64,000 bases of DNA from Yponomeuta sedellus (Eukaryota; Arthropoda; Insecta; Lepidoptera; Yponomeutidae): assembly GCA_934045075.1 (NCBI GenBank), contig OW203734.1, positions 9,187,516 to 9,251,515 of the forward strand. The letters run 5' to 3'. Both the position numbers and the translations under genes were made by a program. This document shows positions 33,102 to 44,837 of the stretch, in pieces. The notes beneath the pieces are model-generated. The model was not told the DNA's origin. It ran no database searches and saw nothing but the letters and a program-made list of their open reading frames with translations. How positions within the stretch are numbered: the first letter of the stretch is position 1; each line of letters begins with the position of its first letter.

Positions 33102-34932
33102 ATGTCTCGAAGAAATTATACCGAAAAAGAGAAAACAGAACTATTATCATTGGTGAACAAGTAAGTATCTACCAAGCTATACTTTACTATGCCAATGTGC
33201 GGGATTTTATGGCATAATTGTTAATGTGTAAGGAACGCTGTATTTTTTGTTGTAGGTACAAGTCTGTGATTGAAAATAAAAGCACAAATGCGATTTCAGT
33301 GGAAAAAAAAAACGAAGTCTGGGAAAAAATATCCCAAGAGTTTAACGCAGCCGCCGAATGTCCCAGAACGGCCAAGCAACTGAATACTGCCTATCAAAAT
33401 CTTAAAAGATTAACCAGGCAGAAAGTGGCAGAAGAAAATGTGAGAAAAATATTTATTAAAGGACTATGAAGAGATTTTATACCAATATGCTGCTAATTGT
33501 ATGAACTGTGTATTATGTAGTTTATCTATTTTATCAGCATGGGCTGGTAACTGAGCCCACTCTTCCACACCAACCCATAAGTTGACTTGTTTTTGTCAGT
33601 CTCGCCATTGTCTCCCAGCCGCTTTCACAATGTTGTCGGCTCTCCGGGCTGACAATCTACCTACTGACCATAAGACCCATTCTAGGTCACCACTCTGGCC
33701 AACTATTCCACTGGCTGTCAACTCGTCTAACCTAGCATATTACTTACATTCTTTCCATTTACTTAAATGATTGTTTATGATACATTTAAGGTACAGAACT
33801 ACATTCTGAATTCAGAAAATCTTAAGCAATTTAAGAAAGATGATGCTAAAGATAAGGTGGGTATATTAATGTGTAATACTTTTATAGCGTATGTCTCTGG
33901 ATATGTTTACTATAGCCCAAGCCATATTTTCAGAAAGCTATAAAGGCCACTGGTGGAGGGACATTCACACCTGCATTGAGTGAAGTTGGTGCACAAATGT
34001 TAGCATTGATGGGTGATCAACTGAAGCCATTATCCAACAATTGTGACAGTGCATCAGAGTATTATACGGTTGGTAAGTATTCCTAAGTATATAGAATTTT
34101 GTCATTATAGTAATAGGATGACTATCCTGTAATTTAGCTGTATAGTATGATATCATCATCAGCCACCCTAAGGCCTCTGACTTGGCTCTTAACGAATGCC
34201 ATCTATCGACAGCAGCCAGCACCAACTGCTTAACGTGCCTTGCGAAGCACAGAACCGCTTGGAAAAATGCCACTGTCATAGACGGTGACCCATCCATGGA
34301 CTGAACGCGCCGTATGTTGCGTAACCTTAGTGATTGTTTAAGATGACTCAAGCAGCCAGGGCTTTGAGCGATAGTATGATATATACAATACTATATAATT
34401 ATATGTAACAGTAATCTTTTTGTGCTAGAGAATTAAGAACTTAATTTGTTTTTGCAGCTGCAGAAAATAATGACAATGATGCAGTTGTCATTCAGTTAAG
34501 CCCAGGGTCCATGCCACTTGAATGTGAGTATCAAAAGGTTGAAATTTTGTGCATTCATCTAAATTTTATCATTATGTGTTTGGAACGGAAACCATAGTAT
34601 ATACACTTAACAATATTTTTATTTCAGATGAAACTATTGCCGAGGTAGTTGAAGAAGAATCCACTCCTCCACTAAAAGTCCAGAAGAAGGTGCCAAAAGT
34701 TTCCTTACTGGGCAGAGGCCATCAAACCCTGAAAAAAAGAAAGAATATAATTAATAATTCAGCCACAATAAAAAGTAAATTTTACAAAAAAAAACTCGAG
34801 TGTGCCTTAATTGAAAAAAAAATTAAAATTGCTCAGTATAAATTAACTTTAAAGAATCAGAAACTTCTTGATTTGGACATAAAAATCAAAGAGTTGCAAT
34901 ATGCAGCATTACTTAGAAGTAACTCAAGTTAA
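33102..34932 (+). CDS. PIF/Harbinger Myb/SANT-like DNA-binding protein (six exons)
   Basis: Exons 33102-33160, 33256-33439, 33791-33856, 33934-34072, 34458-34523 and 34628-34932, all GT-AG and in phase; 272 residues. The N-terminus MSRRNYTEKEKTELLSLVNK starts a Myb/SANT-like helix-turn-helix with conserved Trp (NEVWEKISQEFN) and a third helix QLNTAYQNLKRL. After it comes KATGGGTFTP, a motif common to these proteins. The C-terminus is basic and coiled-coil-like (KKLECALIEKKIKIAQYKL). In characterised Harbinger systems this partner binds the element ends and brings the nuclease to the nucleus. Intron 4 contains a repeat (34153-34370). The gene would be missed without splicing because no single frame is long. 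Confidence 0.88.
34153..34370 (+). repeat. Interspersed repeat inside the Myb-like gene intron
   Basis: Second plus-strand copy of the family at 3130-3470 (AGGCCTCTGACTTGGCTCTT, GCCATCTATCGACAGCAGCC, CTTAACGTGCCTTGCGAAGC). Its presence shows that the transposon itself has been invaded. Confidence 0.75.
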
Positions 34933-35016
34933 TAGTAATTATTTTTTTAAATTAAAAAACTTTTTCAGCTGCTTAAAACTAGGAGTTTTTAAGTATACAA
35001 TATGTTAAGCTTTACA

Positions 35017-35415
35017 GTCTGCGATTATTGACACTATAATATTACTAAAAAGAACTGTGATTTTTGTAGTCTGATTATTTCATAAGTTAATTACTATTGT
35101 GCTGTAAGTACCCTTTAAATTTGATTAAAATAAAGATATTTATGACCATATATACAAAATCCCTAAAAACATAATATATTAAGATAAAAATGTCATTAGA
35201 ACTTAATTTAGCTTTAAAGCCTGTGATTATTGAGCCTATTATATTTGATGACCGATTATTTCATAGTAAGTTGGTACATCGAAGCACATACTTTGATCTC
35301 AGGAAAATAACTGTGATTAATTATACTATTGCAATGACTGATTATTTCATAAGTAAATTATAATTGTACTATAAGTACCCTAAATTTGATTAAAGTAAAG
35401 AGGTGTAGGACCATA
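35017..35415. repeat. Imperfect tandem repeats between the two PIF genes
   Basis: CTGATTATTTCATAAGT...ATTGT.CT.TAAGTACCC...AAATTTGATTAAA recurs at about 35070-35135 and 35328-35395. A partial third copy (GATTATTTCATAGTAAG) lies near 35252. They lie in the shared 3' region. Confidence 0.7.
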
Positions 35416-35544
35416 ATTATTTATAAAAACCTTTAAAATTGTTGATATTTAATAAATTATAAAATATAAATTGTATTTTATTTCTTTAGGCACTGACCAA
35501 ATTCAGGTGTGGTAGGATATTCTAATAGTTGGTTATTTACTTAC

Positions 35545-36588
35545 CTACTGGTTAAAGTGGGTTATCACTAAAGCAGAGCGAACTGAGAAATTTTGATTGG
35601 CGTTTTCAGTGTAGGGTTGGACAGGCACATCTAATATATCTTCGGGTTCTGGGAGATCTTCCACATTATCATTGTGACGCAAAGCAATATTGTGCAGTAC
35701 GGCACAGGCTACAATGATATTCATTGAAGACTCCAGTTTTACTCGTAGCCCCATGGACAGGCAAGGAAATCTCCTTTTTAAGACTCCAAAACACCTTTCT
35801 ACAGGGTTTCGCGTAGCTATTTGAGCACGGTTGTAAGCTTCTTCACTTGGTGTTCGGGGCTGTGTGAATGGAGTCAATAGATATTTGCGGCAAGGATAGC
35901 CGCTGTCTCCCAGGAGGACATCACTGCCATATAAACCGCTTTCAAAATTAGCCCGAATGTGAGAGTCGTTAAAAATTGTAGTGTCATGGACTGATCCTGG
36001 CCACCGAGCTATTATGTCTAGTATGCACAGGTCTGCGTCACATACAGCTTGAACATTTAGTGAAAAAAACCCTTTTCGGTTTCTAAATGTCTCTGCCCTT
36101 GATCCACCTGGTGATTTTATTTTTACATGGGTGCAATCCACTGCTCCAATCACTTTAGGAAAGCCTCTAAGAGCATAAAATCCATTTCTAATTTTAGCTC
36201 TCTCTTCGTCAGTTGCAGGCATTTTTACGAACTGAGGCCGCAGTCTGGCAATTTCTGATGATACTTTCTTTATTATGCGGCACGCTGTCGATTTGTGAAT
36301 TCTGATGTGGTCTGCCACAGTAATTTGAAAACCTCCAGAGGCATAGAAATTTATAGTCAAAAGCACTTGTTCATGTGCGCTAATTGCATGATTACGCTGG
36401 GTCAAGGGCTCCAGCTGACTCAGCATCTCCATCAGATCAGCGAAAACTTCTTTTGAAATTCTGTATCGCGATTTAAACTGTTGTTCATCGTAATTTAACA
36501 ACGGATCCATCCGTTCACGGAACACTCGCGGTGGTCTCGTCGTCTCCTCATCACTTGATAAATCGGACAAATCCGAAAAATCTGACAT
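35545..36588 (-). CDS. PIF/Harbinger DDE nuclease (HARBI1-like transposase)
   Basis: 347 residues, single exon, intact. An acidic leader (MSDFSDLSDLSSDEE) precedes a helix-turn-helix region (VADHIRIHKSTACRIIKK, about 91-108). The DDE_Tnp_4 catalytic domain follows: Asp151 in GAVDCTHVKI, Asp228 in LLGDSGYPC and Glu264 in NPVERCFGVLKRRF, plus RWPGSVHDTTIF. Length and motif order match the family. An AATAAA signal follows the stop on the minus strand near 35478. It faces the Myb-like gene with about 600 bases between stops. As an alternative it could be a domesticated HARBI1, but its place inside matching TIRs and TAA duplications argues for a transposon gene. Confidence 0.93.
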   Translation of the reverse strand: MSDFSDLSDLSSDEETTRPPRVFRERMDPLLNYDEQQFKSRYRISKEVFADLMEMLSQLEPLTQRNHAISAHEQVLLTINFYASGGFQITVADHIRIHKSTACRIIKKVSSEIARLRPQFVKMPATDEERAKIRNGFYALRGFPKVIGAVDCTHVKIKSPGGSRAETFRNRKGFFSLNVQAVCDADLCILDIIARWPGSVHDTTIFNDSHIRANFESGLYGSDVLLGDSGYPCRKYLLTPFTQPRTPSEEAYNRAQIATRNPVERCFGVLKRRFPCLSMGLRVKLESSMNIIVACAVLHNIALRHNDNVEDLPEPEDILDVPVQPYTENANQNFSVRSALVITHFNQ

Positions 36589-36728
36589 TTTCTATCTGAA
36601 AGGTAATAATAGGTACCTACAATTAATAATAAAGTTGTGTACAAGTACTTACCTACTCATTTCAAGTTTTTGTAAATTATATTATGAAGTAGGTAGGTAC
36701 ATCGGTAGGTAATATAATAGTGTGTAGT

Positions 36729-36774
36729 ATTTTATACTTACTCGGTGTTTTTAAACACCGAGTAAGTATAAAAT
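36729..36774. repeat. Perfect 22-bp-arm palindrome
   Basis: ATTTTATACTTACTCGGTGT with TT, two central bases and the complement. It lies 140 bases upstream of the nuclease start codon. Confidence 0.95.
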
Positions 36775-37129
36775 ATCCGCCGCCCCCAACTTTACCCACC
36801 AACCCACGTATGAAATAGAAAATAATCCAATTCAATTCTGTTTATGGCACGAAATAGGAAATAAATGCGATTTCTCGATATGAACACGCTACTAATTGCT
36901 CGATATTCTACAATTAAAAATCAGATGTCAATGGCATGTCAACAATCTGTTGACATGAGAAAATGCGTTCTAGAAATCCAAAATGGCTCTAATCTGTGAT
37001 TAATTGGAGATTAGCACTTGCCTTGACAGACTGCTAACATTATGTCAGTTGAATGTTCTAGCAACTGAAAGTACGTTTAACCGGAGATTAACAGTCTGTT
37101 ATCGTAACATTGAGCAAAAAATATGTACG

Positions 37130-37141
37130 GGAAACCGGCCG
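37130..37141 (-). repeat. Right terminal inverted repeat of the PIF element
   Basis: GGAAACCGGCCG, followed by TAA. Confidence 0.85.
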
Positions 37142-37144
37142 TAA

Positions 37145-37678
37145 GTCTAACAATGTCGAAAACATTATCAAAATTTATTCTCGTTTCATTAGAGATATTT
37201 ATTACACGAGTATATATTTAAAGTTTCGTACCTTAGAGGCGATACTCAAAACAGCCCTTCAATATTAATAGGTATTAATTAATTACGAGATAGAAGAATC
37301 TTTCAGCGACCGAACCTGGATATGTAGAGAAGGAGATGACAAAGAAACACCACATATAGTAATTTGAAAACAAAAGCCTGTTGCCTATACATATAGGCAA
37401 TAGGAATCGAACTAGAAATCACAAAAAAATCAGCATCATAGAGGCGGACGGCATCTCAAATTTTAAGATTTCCAAGTGCCATCGAGTCGCTATGACGCGG
37501 CCCGAACAACAAAATTCGTCGCGAAATATTAGTTAAAAACATTTCGAGACCATTCCGAGAGCTCTTATTAAACAACTTTTCCTTCATCCATTGGCGCAGC
37601 AATAAGTGGATAGCTCCTCTGGAACACGACGTTTTTGTATTGGCAGCGCGCCATGTGCCGCGATCGATAGCGTAAGTA
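37145..37678. repeat. Duplicated segment, copy B (without the palindrome)
   Basis: Second copy of 31320-31895. Where copy A has the hairpin, copy B has only one arm (ATATGTAGAGAAGGAGATG onward) after GAACCTGG. The minus strand of both copies is open for about 50 codons without a recognised motif. Confidence 0.9.
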
Positions 37679-40600
37679 ACATTAAGCAAGACCCGGGTCA
37701 ACAATGCGCACGGTGGACCATTGAACCTACGCCTGAATGGCTGTGGCTTTCAATCAATGGGTCTACACAATTAAGGTAGCTCATCTAAAAGAGCCCGCTA
37801 GGCACGCGTGTCCCGTTAAATTTTCAATGACGATCGATTTATTGTAGAACGGTCCGGTGGTAGCTATCGGCAATTTCTACCTTAATTATATCAATTATTT
37901 GTTTAACTGACCAAATTTTCACTTCAGAAATAAAACTAAGTAAACAATTTTATTAGATGTTGCTGTAGATTACTAATAATAATAAAATTACATGATGCCT
38001 TACTAACGAGAATTTGAACGCCAGTTGCAAATGAAACAAAGGAGTTTATGTTTGACTGTACCTGTTTAAGCCTCACCGTATAAGATGTAAGGTTCCTGTG
38101 TAATAATATCTTGTCTGACAAGCTGACATGGCAAATTAATACAGCGGCGCGAAACGTACCTATTAAATAGCAACTCCAATTATTACGTAAAACGTGTGGG
38201 AGTATTTGGGAGGGATTTTTCACTATATATTTAATTCAGCTTTGGTCTGCGTGTACACAATTATTGGAAACAATATATTATTCAAGTAATTTATAATAGG
38301 TGTCTCCCTATTATAAATTACTTGAATAATATTTCTGGTAACATAGGACAAGCAGACAACTTGTGAGACTTTATTGCTTTGTGTATTTTCGCTTATTTTA
38401 GTTGGTTTGGATACATGCAGACCAAAGCAGAATGAAATAAAATATACATAGTACCGAGTTCGACTAATTTCCTTTTAAATCTGAAGCATGACGGTAGGAG
38501 TGTGAAAGTAGATAGGAAAAGTTGGGCAGTTAACCTGGATATTAACTTGGGACTTAAAACGCGTCCCATTTTCTTGAAGGCACTGACATTTTCGTGCACT
38601 CACGTAGGCTTTGCACTCAACAGCCTCACAGAGTGGTCTCAAACGTCTACCTATCCCAGTAGCGACAATGGTGACAACGTAGAGCTAAAAATACGTCAAA
38701 TGTTAGCACATAGTACGGAAACTATGATTTGCACTCTGTTCTAGTACTAACAGTTGTGTAGAGCTAAAAATATGGCAAAACGCAAACTATGGTTTACCGT
38801 CTATTCCAATAGTGACAATGACAGTGAAAATGTACAACTATAAATGTTTTAAAAGTACACAAAACGGAAACTATGTTTAGTACTTTTTTTTGTAATGCAC
38901 TAACCCGTGCTAAGGTGTAGGTTTATAAATAGGTTTATAATAACCTCTATAAAGGTTTTTAAATATTTTAAGTACTATTGTAGGTCTGACATATTTTATT
39001 TAACTGTGGCGCAATTTGAGACAAAGGGAGAGAGGGAGATAGATTTTCTTAATCTTAATCACGAGTGTCCATCGCGGATTTTAAGCTCTGCGATATATGA
39101 ACACCTCGGACACTCAGGTTTCCTCACGATGTGTTAACCCTTATTTAGGTGAAATCACGTGATATGACATAAACCTATTCCCTCTCACCCAGCCATTCGG
39201 CCACAAGCACTTCTAAAATTAACTCTTTAAAAAGCTTTCCCACACGTCGTAACATTACATTATTACTGTTTTTCGAGCAAGGCATTCCGCGGGCGATCCA
39301 GCACCGAACAATTGCGAACTTTCCGAACTCTTTTCATTTCGTACAATGTCGACCCATTACTGGAAATTCGCGAGGCGTACATAATAATAACTCTTGTTGT
39401 GAATTTTCTTTCCACTAGGTACATGATGTACATATTTTATAGGACACGCCAAATAATTCAAAAGCATAGCGTCAAAGACCTAGGGGATGATGTTTATCGC
39501 TCGAGCGTCGCTCGTAATCAGCCGTATGTGAATTAAGCTGCGAGATTTTTTTCAGCATGGATATGCCTGTTAACACACTTGCATTTGGTGCACCGTTTGC
39601 CAATTCGGATTGACCGAGAGGATTTGCAATGTCGTTTGAAATCTTTTCAACCAGAAAAAATGATGTATTTCAAAATCAGAATTTTAGCATTTAAGAGTAA
39701 ACTTTTTTTAATTAGCTCGCAAAAGACCTAAAAGTTATATTGAAACTCGGATATTTAAGACAAAATAATACTGACGGAACCCAAATCAAAAAGCATGAAA
39801 TGGTCGACAACATATCAATCTTTACATATCCGTACACTCTAATCAATTACGTTAATGACGAATGCAACCAAAATATCACGGTTGACCTGCTGTCGATAGT
39901 ACCTAGTCAGTTAATGCTGACCAGTAGAACTGTAGTTAATCGATATTAGCGAAACTCTCAATCACTTATGCGTGTAATTTCCGTTTGTCTGAATATGGCC
40001 CACTGAGTCTAGGTATACAAAGTGAGTTAGGCAGAATGTAATTAAACTTTCATGATGGAAAACTGAGTTCCACTTCTGAGACGTTCCAAACGATGACATA
40101 CTTCGCATCAAAGAAAACTCTCCTTTGATACTTCCAACATTCCGAAGATGAGCTAGATGAGCAACTAACCTTCTAAGGTAAATTTCTTGTAAAGATTCCG
40201 GCCAAGGGCCACGCGCAGTGTAGGGTTCCAATAAAAGGAGTGTTTCTTCGATTGATAGTGATTTTAATTTACTTATACTAGCTACTAAAAGCGCTAGTAG
40301 AGCAGCGGTAGAACGCCGCCTCACATTCGGGAGGTCGTGGGTTAGAGTCCCGACATGGACCAATGACTTTGTTTTTTGAAGTTACGTAAATTTTTTAAGT
40401 TGTAGTAGCAGCGATTTTTTTTGAGGAAAGGATTCCTTTCCAATCGTAGAGTACAAAACAACCACTTCACATTTTACCAAGTAAATAATCGCTATTAGAC
40501 CCGTAATAGAGCATCGCAAGTAATTAACAAATACTAGTACGAAGCAAGTTGTGCTTTATTTTTGTTTCCCTTTCAGCTTTCCCTAAAGCGGGACTTCTTT

Positions 40601-42129
40601 TTAAACTACACATCACATTTCCACTATATAGGACACCGTCACAACTCAAACAAACGTTATTTTAGATTATCAGGAGACCAAATTCATTTTAAAAAAATCG
40701 AATGCTAGAGTTTTGACAGTCCCACGACTGAAAATAATTTACAAAGTATTAAACTTATTACGAAGAAGAAGACGATGGTCAGAGGTGGCAAATCACCAAA
40801 AATCTTGGTCTAAAAGGGGGGGAGGCCTTTGCCCTGTATTGGGCATATACACCCATATGATGTAGGTTACTTAAAAAAACTTATTAGGTGTACTTAACGT
40901 GACGTATTAACTAAAGACCCTTTGGTATATCTAATTTATGGAATAACATTTTAATTACGAAAAGTTCATAGTTTAGGTACAACACCAAGAAAAACCCACG
41001 CGCTGTTTAAGTTTTCACAGAAAGGTTGTACAATGTACATAGAGCCAGGCTCGGAAATGAGTAGAGTAAGGAGGGCTACTCAAAACTCGTGAAGAACATT
41101 CAGTTCATACGTTGTGATAGTGAAAATACCGTGTAATAGTGATAACATTTCGAATCCTTCGCTTATCACATCTGCAAAACTTCAGGCGAGTTCAATACGT
41201 CGATCGGATTTATCCCACCACAGTTTACTACGAAGACTTAAGATTTATGGTAATTCAGAGACGAGGAAAACGTTTAAGCTATTAGTTGTTTATTCTTTGA
41301 ACGCTTTATTACTTTGCATTGAAATTCCAGAAAACTGCAGCAAATAGCAGAGAAAATACAACAAAGATATTGAGCTTGTCATGAGTTGTATGTAAATACA
41401 ACTAGAAAGTGACATCTTGGGAAGCTTCATAGAGCACTGATCCCATGGAGAGGGAACACATCATATGTGTCCGAAAGTGTTGTTTCTAATGAGACGTTCT
41501 TTTCATTTAGTATGGAGGTGTTATTTGAAAACCAGCGCTGTCTCGAATAGAAACAACAAACACTGAAATAGTATCATTGTCACACGCACACTTCATTTTA
41601 TAATTACTGTTATTGTTAAGTAAGAGTATTTGTTGTTGTTTGTGGATATAAATCATTCTTTCATTTCTCATTCATTCAAAAGCAAGAAGTAATTGAAGAA
41701 GTCGAGCTCAATAAACGAATATTTTGAATCGTTCCAGAGTAGAGACTAGAGCTAGACAATGTTTTGCAGATCCAATAACTGGTTTAGTATATTACGTGAG
41801 AGAACATGCGAGAAACACTCGGGAATTTGTTGCACATGCGACGAGGAATGTGCGACTTACATCCCAGATGAGTTTTACGAATTGGGTAGACATTGAAGCG
41901 CTTTCACTTTATGCTATAGGAGGCAAATACGAGTAACTGTAGGGTGTGACTGAACGTAGAAACAATATAGTTTTTCAGCATTTATTTTTCCACTGTTGGA
42001 AAGACTATTTTTATATAGTCTCGACACATCTTCGACTATAGCATTTTTCAAGATGGGCCATATTTTCAACACCTTCGTCGGACCGATAGATTGTATTGAA
42101 AAATACTAATAAAAAAAAATCCACTATTA
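37679..42129. other. No gene recognised; one long palindrome and SINE scraps
   Basis: 38275-38332 is a perfect palindrome (26-bp arms, 6-bp loop). 38890-38915 has the GCACTAACCCGTGCTA end of the tRNA-like family. 40290-40360 is a tRNA-headed repeat (AGCAGCGGTAGAACGCCGCC, GGTCGTGGGTTAGAGTCCC). 40195-40240 belongs to the GTTCC family of 26866. Short open frames show no motif. Confidence 0.55.
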
Positions 42130-42539
42130 CGAAATCCTATCCTATAATATTAATCATATTATAAATGTGAATGTCCGTTTGTTTGTTACACTTTCACGCG
42201 AAAACTACTCGATCGTCATTAAACTTTGTACATTCTTTTTATAATTTTTTTATGAAAGGTAAAACAATTGAATGTCAAAAAATATCAAAATCTAGCTACT
42301 TCAACGCTATCTAGCATTCCAATAACGAAGATCAAACTCTGAGTATAAGACCTAAGACCATACCGATAGACACGTTAACAACCAATCCTGAGTATTAACA
42401 ACCGATACAACGGATTTACATGAAACTTGGTGTACAGATAGATAAAAATCTGAATTGAAACATAGGATACTTGATATCGCAGTAATTCTTTCCTGTGGAA
42501 TAATTTCTAACGCGGGCGAAGCCGTGGGTTAAAGCTAGT
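42130..42539 (+). mobile_element. Helitron-like non-autonomous element
   Basis: Begins in CCTATAATATTAATCATATT, continues TTATAAATGTGAATGTCCG and CACTTTCACGCGAAAACTAC, and ends with CGGGCGAAGCCG near the terminus followed by AAAGCTAGT. This matches the abundant lepidopteran Helitron-type pattern (short GC hairpin, CTAGT end, no TIR). Helitron assignment rests on recalled family pattern. Confidence 0.6.
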
Positions 42540-43080
42540 ATTTAATCATTGCGGAAGTGTTAGTAGCAATCCATACATTACCTACTTGGGACTTGGTATG
42601 CTCTTTTTTTCTCAGCTTGGCTATCTAAATGTACTAAACAGATTAAGTATAGGCAGTAACCACGATTAGCATACTTTCTTGCATGATTTTAGAAATATCT
42701 AAAGAACGAATTAATTAACTTCCAGACGCTGATAATGTTGTTCCGCCGTCAAGCTGCCAATCTCGATAGCAGTGGAACAATTAATCTTTGTTACAGGAAC
42801 ATTGCAGATAGATATACACCGAAATAATTTAACGATAAAACACAAAAGCACGTATCAATCAAACGCCGTTTGCGATGGAAGAACTGTGTCTGTACTCAAG
42901 ACTCAAATTGCGTAAGGATAGCGAATAGTCTGTACTATTGAAGTTTAGTAGTCAGAATTGGCGTCAACCTTGCTGAAAATCTTAAGGCGCTTCGGGGTCC
43001 TAACTAGCGCCGCTATTGGAAAAAATATTAACTTGTTTTATAATATATTTTAATCTAAAAGTGACCATGGGCAATCTTTA

Positions 43081-43320
43081 TATTCTTTTTAATGCACTAA
43101 CCCGTGCTAATGACAATTTTAAAAACCTATTTAGAGGCTAAAAATTCCACCCATGCTGGGATTCGAACCCGGGACCTCTGGCTATCCGTGCCAGCGCTCT
43201 TCCAACTGAGGTAATGGGCGACTCACCGGCATCAGTGAAATTTCGAACCTCTTTATGTGCGTAATACAGAGAGTATTGTAAAGAGGTTCGAAATTTCACC
43301 GATGCCGATGAGTCGCCCAG
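43081..43320 (-). repeat. tRNA-like repeat with a half fold-back
   Basis: Third copy of the 29450-29935 family (GGGATTCGAACCCGGGACCT, CAACTGAGGTAATGGGCGAC). GGGCGACTCACCGGCATCAG to CGAACCTCTTTA pairs with 43282-43319 on the other strand, making a hairpin around a spacer of about 25 bases. Only one tRNA-like head is present. Confidence 0.75.
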
Positions 43321-43734
43321 TAGATTGCACTGATGTGGGCTTTCTATAGACCCTCCTACGTGACCTCTGATGGTAAGTAATTCAGCAGTTCGGGCTTGTA
43401 ATATTAATATTGTTTGCGGAATGTGATTTCTCATCTCACCTTTCTTAACAAGTAGACTCGTGTAGCTACTGTCGCTTGGCCTAATTATTTTCGTTTGGCG
43501 ACGTCTTCTATCTGCCGTAATGGGGATAGATCGACAGTAGAAAGGTGACTTTTACATCATTACAAGGTCAAAGAATGTTAAAGGAAATTAAATGGAAGAA
43601 AGATTGTGAAGTAACGAAATATTTGAAATTCTCAGATCAATCGAACAAATATGTGTCAAGGGTGATGCAATCGGTTCAGGTGGTAAAAGATCAGTTGAAA
43701 TAATAGTTCAAAATTAAGCACTGAATAATATTGA

Positions 43735-43800
43735 CTGCCTCATAGCCTAGTGGTATCACGCCTGATTACCATGCCAGTCAGTGGTCGTGGGTTCGATAAT
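43735..43800 (+). repeat. tRNA-headed SINE start
   Basis: GCCTCATAGCCTAGTGGTAT (A-box-like) and GGTCGTGGGTTCGAT (B-box-like) on the plus strand. The 3' half is lost or unrecognised; not a foldable tRNA gene. Confidence 0.5.
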
Positions 43801-44701
43801 AAAATTGAAAAATCCTTTACACAATAAAAATATTTGTACACAGGGTTTATGCCCTTCCATCCAACCTAAGTTATGTGATTAGTGGAAGAGGTAGTGCCAG
43901 AAAAGAATAGAATAAAAAATTACATAATTACCAAAACTTACAAAAAACTCAAAAAGAGTGCATCTGGATTTAAAAGTTATGAACTAGAATAGATTCGCAC
44001 CTTATTTTTGCTATCGTTAATTGTATGTTCTAGGTATCGTTGAGCAAAATGTCTCTCAAGTCATAATTATATCATAGAGTCGTTGCTTTCAGTTGCGTGG
44101 GTGACTACACAAACGGTTTCCAAGCCCTTTCATGCTCGTGTCACTATTAATAACCAAAAATTATTTCCACAGACTAAGACTTTTTCGTAACATTTTCTGG
44201 CATATATTGCCTTCGCAATAAAAAATACCGTCCATAGTGCAGTTGATGGCCCACAAATAGCTTGGACGAAGCCGCCTTTGAGCGTCGATATTAGTACTTA
44301 TCACGTCTATGTTCGTTATTCAGAAAAGAACTAAATGCATACCTCGTAAATAGTTTCAGTAGTTTCCCATCCACAGCACAATGCACTTATTAGTGGTACA
44401 GGAATAGGGTAGCAAGTGTCAAATAGACTGCTACGAGCGTAGCAGTACGCGGTTTCGCGTAGCGGGCCTACGACTGAACTGAGCGTAGCCGCTACGGCGT
44501 AGAGCTGCGCGCGCACGGGGGCCTTCGCACGTGAACCAATATCAATCCCACCACCCTCACGTCTATAATTTCAAAACGATTTCAAGCCGAACTTAGAAAA
44601 GTCTACACGCTTCTATAACCTCACTCACTCCATTATCGTACAATTTGGGGATGACTCCCTTCGAATCGATCTGATTGTAGGAGACTATTACAGCACACTT
44701 A

Positions 44702-44837
44702 CACCCGGTTTCTGGTACACTAACAACCCTTTAATATATGGTTAACAGCTGTCAGTTGGCCAAAGTGCATATCAAAAAAACATTTGACAGCTGTTAACCG
44801 TAGATTAACAGATTGTTTGTGTACGAGAAACTGGGGG
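44702..44837. mobile_element. MITE related to the PIF/Harbinger element
   Basis: 136 bp with ends CACCCGGTTTCTGGTACAC and GTGTACGAGAAACTGGGGG (imperfect inverted repeats like CGGTTTCC of 32729-37141). Inside are paired GGTTAACAGCTGTCA and TGACAGCTGTTAACC and an ATTAACAGATTGTT motif like the subterminal motifs of the autonomous copy. Flanks TTA and TAA differ by one base, so the target duplication is imperfect. Confidence 0.75.

Larger units (their letters stand above)
32729..37141. mobile_element. Complete PIF/Harbinger DNA transposon
   Basis: 4413 bp, flanked by TAA on both sides (32726-32728 and 37142-37144). Terminal inverted repeats: left CAGCCGGTTTCC, right end (reversed) CGGCCGGTTTCC. 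Both subterminal regions carry several AATCTGTTAAC/AGTCTGTTA-like motifs in both orientations. It encodes a Myb-like protein (plus strand) and a DDE nuclease (minus strand), convergent, the two-gene set expected of an autonomous member. Nothing in either gene is broken. Confidence 0.92.

Noticed and set aside
31320..37678. The two ~530-bp direct repeats as LTRs of a retrotransposon
   Set aside because: No primer site, purine tract or pol lies between them, the ends are not inverted, and the content is a PIF/Harbinger nest with TAA duplications.
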